In this document: one piece after another, positions 61,670 through 64,000 of the stretch
How positions within the stretch are numbered: the stretch's first letter is position 1
How the letters are laid out: the number at the start of each line of letters is the position of its first letter
DNA from: CAUZIR01 sp034421295
GTDB taxonomy: Bacteria; Chloroflexota; Dehalococcoidia; Lucifugimonadales; UBA2962
Assembly: GCA_034421295.1 (NCBI GenBank)
Contig: DAOUKM010000003.1
Coordinates: 186,001-250,000, forward strand
Reading direction: 5' to 3'
Length of the DNA stretch: 64,000 bases
Program-made: the position numbers and the translations under genes
The notes under the pieces: model-generated
The model's database searches: none
Told to the model about the DNA's origin: nothing
Seen by the model: the letters and a program-made list of their open reading frames with translations, nothing else

Positions 61670-63379
61670 GTGCGCCTCTCAAAGCTCTTCGGCAAGACCC
61701 TACGCGAGGACCCGGCCGAGGCCGAACTCGCAAGCCACAAGCTCATGCTCCGTGCGGGCATGATCCACCAGGTGGGATCCGGCATATACGGCTATCTGCC
61801 GCTCGCATGGCGCTCGCTCAGGAAGATCGAACAGATAATCCGTGAGGAAATGGACGCGGCCGGGGGACAGGAGATGCGCCTTTCCGTCCTGCAGCCGCGC
61901 GAGCTCTGGGACGCGACCGGACGCACCGAGGCCTTCGGGGACGACCTGTTCACCCTGAGGGACAGGCGAGACCGCACGCTGGTTGTAGCGCCCACCCATG
62001 AGGAAGAGCTGGCCACCATGGTCCGCTCCAATGCCGCCTCCTACCGGGACCTCCCAAAGCTCCTTTACCAGATACATACCAAGTTCCGCGACGAGCCCAG
62101 GCCTCGGGGAGGGCTGATCCGGGTCCGTGAGTTCGACATGAAGGACGCCTACAGCTTCGACGTGGACGAGGAGGGTCTGGCCCGCAGCTACGATCGCATG
62201 GTCGATGCATACAAGGCCATATATCGCAGGGCCGGGATGGACGTAGTTCAGGCCGAGGCCGACAGCGGGGCGATCGGCGGTAAGGACTCGCACGAGTTCA
62301 TTCTGCTGTCCGAGTCCGGAGAGGACACGATCATGCTCTGCGAGGGCTGCGATTACGCGGCCAACATCGAAAGGGCTGCCTTCCGCAAGTCCCCGAATGC
62401 CGACGAGGAGTTGGGCGAGCTCAAGGAGGTCCATACACCGGGCAAGCGGACCATCGAGGAGGTGACCGAGTTCCTGTCACTCCCGGTGGACAAGACCATA
62501 AAGGCCGTCTTCTACCATTGCGGAGGTGAGGTCCTAGTAGTCGCGATTCGCGGCGACCTTGAGGTCAACGACGTCAAGCTCGGCAGGGTGGTCGGGAGGG
62601 CGGATATCAGGTTGGCCACTCCCGAGGAGGTCAAGGAGGCGGGGCTGGTGTCGGGCTCGGCGTCTCCCGTCGGGCTCAAGGGGTGCAGGGTCATAGCCGA
62701 CGACTCGATTGGATTGGGCAGTAACTTCGTAGCCGGAGCCAACAGGGAGGACTACCACCTGCTGAATGTCAACTTCCCCCGGGATTTCAGCGTTGATGTG
62801 GTGGCGGACATCGCACTGGCTGGGGAGGGGGACGATTGCCTCATGTGCCAGGGCTGTCAGATGGTCGAGCGCAGGGGAATCGAGGTGGGCCACGTCTTTA
62901 AGCTGGGCACCCAGTATGGCGAGGCGCTGAGCGCGCAGTTCTCGACTGAAGAGGGCCGGCAGGTACCCGTGACAATGGGATGCTACGGCATCGGACTGGG
63001 GCGAATGCTCGCCGCCGCCATCGAGCAGCACCACGACGAGCGCGGCATCATCTTCCCCGCCTCGATTGCCCCCTATCAGGTCCACCTGGCTGCGCTGAAC
63101 TCCAACCGACCCGAGGTGGCGGCGGCCGCCGAGGATCTGGAGATGCGCCTGGAGGCGGAAGGGGTGGAGGTCCTGCATGACGACCGCTCGGAATCGGCGG
63201 GCGTAAAGTTCACCGACGCCGACCTGATCGGCCTTCCGGTGCGGGTCGTAGTCAGCCCTCGCAACATCAAGCAGGGGGTTGTCGAGATCAAGTCGCGGGA
63301 TCACGAGCAATCCATTACGGTCGCCGATGCAGAGGCGGTGGACCGGGTCAAGACAATCCTCCTTGAGAGGGGCGTTTAG
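61670..63379 (+). CDS. proS: Prolyl-tRNA synthetase, bacterial type with editing domain
   Basis: 569 residues. Class II motifs: GSGIYGYLPLAWRSLRKIEQ (motif 1), TKFRDEPRPRGGLIRVREFD (motif 2), VTMGCYGIGLGRMLAAAIEQ (motif 3). The INS/YbaK-like editing insert is at about 235-390 and the anticodon-binding domain is C-terminal (HDDRSESAGVKFTDADLIGL). GTG start 18 bases after ispG. Last gene of the operon. Confidence 0.97.
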   Translation: MRLSKLFGKTLREDPAEAELASHKLMLRAGMIHQVGSGIYGYLPLAWRSLRKIEQIIREEMDAAGGQEMRLSVLQPRELWDATGRTEAFGDDLFTLRDRRDRTLVVAPTHEEELATMVRSNAASYRDLPKLLYQIHTKFRDEPRPRGGLIRVREFDMKDAYSFDVDEEGLARSYDRMVDAYKAIYRRAGMDVVQAEADSGAIGGKDSHEFILLSESGEDTIMLCEGCDYAANIERAAFRKSPNADEELGELKEVHTPGKRTIEEVTEFLSLPVDKTIKAVFYHCGGEVLVVAIRGDLEVNDVKLGRVVGRADIRLATPEEVKEAGLVSGSASPVGLKGCRVIADDSIGLGSNFVAGANREDYHLLNVNFPRDFSVDVVADIALAGEGDDCLMCQGCQMVERRGIEVGHVFKLGTQYGEALSAQFSTEEGRQVPVTMGCYGIGLGRMLAAAIEQHHDERGIIFPASIAPYQVHLAALNSNRPEVAAAAEDLEMRLEAEGVEVLHDDRSESAGVKFTDADLIGLPVRVVVSPRNIKQGVVEIKSRDHEQSITVADAEAVDRVKTILLERGV

Positions 63380-63425
63380 CCGTCTATAAACGCGGGTTTC
63401 GTCACTGGTGGGCCCTGTTGCCCTG

Positions 63426-63434
63426 TGCTAAAAT
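63426..63434 (+). promoter_or_regulatory. Extended -10 promoter candidate for the oxidoreductase
   Basis: TGCTAAAAT, an extended -10 box, 31 bases before the ATG at 63466. No clear -35. Confidence 0.35.
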
Positions 63435-63465
63435 CGCCGAACTTCTCTAGAGAAAGGCATCCACT

Positions 63466-64000
63466 ATGGCATTGCCGCCCCGAATGAAATTCGGAATCTT
63501 CATGGCCCCCTTCCACGCACTGGGGGAGAACCCGAACCTGTCGTATCACAGAGATCTCGAGCTGATGGAGTGGCTCGACTACCTTGGCTACGATGAGGCC
63601 TGGATCGGTGAGCACCACAGCGCAGGATGGGAGACGATCCCCAGCCCCGAGTTGTTCATGGCTGCGGCGCTGGAGCGCACAAGGACCCTGCGGCTCGGCA
63701 GCGGGGTGACCAGCCTGCCGTATCACCATCCCCTGATGGTGGCCAACAGGTTCATCCAGCTGGATCACCACAGCCGGGGGAGGGTGATGCTGGGCTGCGG
63801 CCCGGGGGCGCTGACCGGCGACGCCTACATGATGGGCATAGAGCCCCCCACCCAGCGCCCCCGCATGCAGGAGGCCGTTGGGATAATCAAACGCCTCTGG
63901 ACGGAGACCGAGCCGATCACCTACGAGTCGGACTGGTTCGTCCTGAGGGAGGCCCGCCTGCACCTGCGGCCCTACACTCATCCCCATCCCGAGATTGCGG
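63466..64000 (+). CDS. LLM-class flavin-dependent oxidoreductase, partial
   Basis: 178 codons to the window edge; the C-terminal half is missing. Luciferase-like TIM-barrel: KFGIFMAPFHALGENPNLSY, YDEAWIGEHHSAGWETIPSP, LGSGVTSLPYHHPLMVANRF, RVMLGCGPGALTGDAYMMGI. Close to long-chain FMNH2/F420 monooxygenases. ATG with AGAAAGG upstream. Such flavin monooxygenases are greatly expanded in SAR202 Chloroflexota, which fits the organism inference. Substrate unknown. Confidence 0.93.
   Translation, partial: MALPPRMKFGIFMAPFHALGENPNLSYHRDLELMEWLDYLGYDEAWIGEHHSAGWETIPSPELFMAAALERTRTLRLGSGVTSLPYHHPLMVANRFIQLDHHSRGRVMLGCGPGALTGDAYMMGIEPPTQRPRMQEAVGIIKRLWTETEPITYESDWFVLREARLHLRPYTHPHPEIA

Overview
The window looks like a chromosome segment of an uncultured, high-GC bacterium. 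I infer Chloroflexota, most likely Dehalococcoidia/SAR202-like. The reasons are indirect: a compact rpsB-tsf-pyrH-frr-uppS-cdsA-dxr-rseP-ispG-proS run, a short EF-Ts of about 167 residues, many GTG/TTG starts, several lipoproteins, and a luciferase-like flavin oxidoreductase at the right edge. No rRNA gene is present to confirm this.

Layout. 1-13.6 kb: envelope and catabolic genes, namely lipoproteins (one with pentapeptide repeats), an orphan family-3 solute-binding protein whose signal peptide needs a CTG start, Ada, a two-domain VOC protein, an amidase with a GatC/AtzG-like partner, a broken fibronectin-III protein and a 1021-residue M16 peptidase lipoprotein. 13.6-43.1 kb: an accessory region rich in mobile debris and defence-type genes. 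It has one apparently intact large serine recombinase and three recombinase remnants, a replication-relaxation-like protein and its decayed copy, IS1-like and IS630-like fragments, HigBA, an HTH-NYN protein, two FRG-domain proteins, a single-chain type ISP-like restriction-modification enzyme with a coupled membrane protein, and a tandem pair of HEPN-like proteins. 43.1-64 kb: core genome. Two tRNAs (Val, Met) mark the border, followed by two tandem class-III aminotransferases, purA, the rpsO-pnp-dapB-asd-dapA operon on the minus strand, and the long rpsB...proS operon on the plus strand.

The best candidate for an undescribed system is a minus-strand operon at 22474-26581. It has its own sigma70-like promoter and encodes (i) a Swt1-like HEPN domain fused to a DndB-type DGQHR domain, (ii) a stand-alone DGQHR paralogue, (iii) a possible small protein and (iv) a CBS-pair protein with a C-terminal RNxxxH HEPN-like motif. 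A second, shorter CBS-HEPN paralogue lies 4.8 kb away next to HigBA. No dndCDE or other phosphorothioation genes are in the window. I infer a nucleotide-sensing (CBS), RNase-type (HEPN) defence or stress module; this is not demonstrated.

How the core genes work together: rpsB/tsf/frr/proS and rpsO/pnp serve translation and RNA turnover; uppS, cdsA, dxr and ispG serve isoprenoid and phospholipid precursors; dapA/asd/dapB make diaminopimelate and lysine; pyrH and purA make nucleotides.
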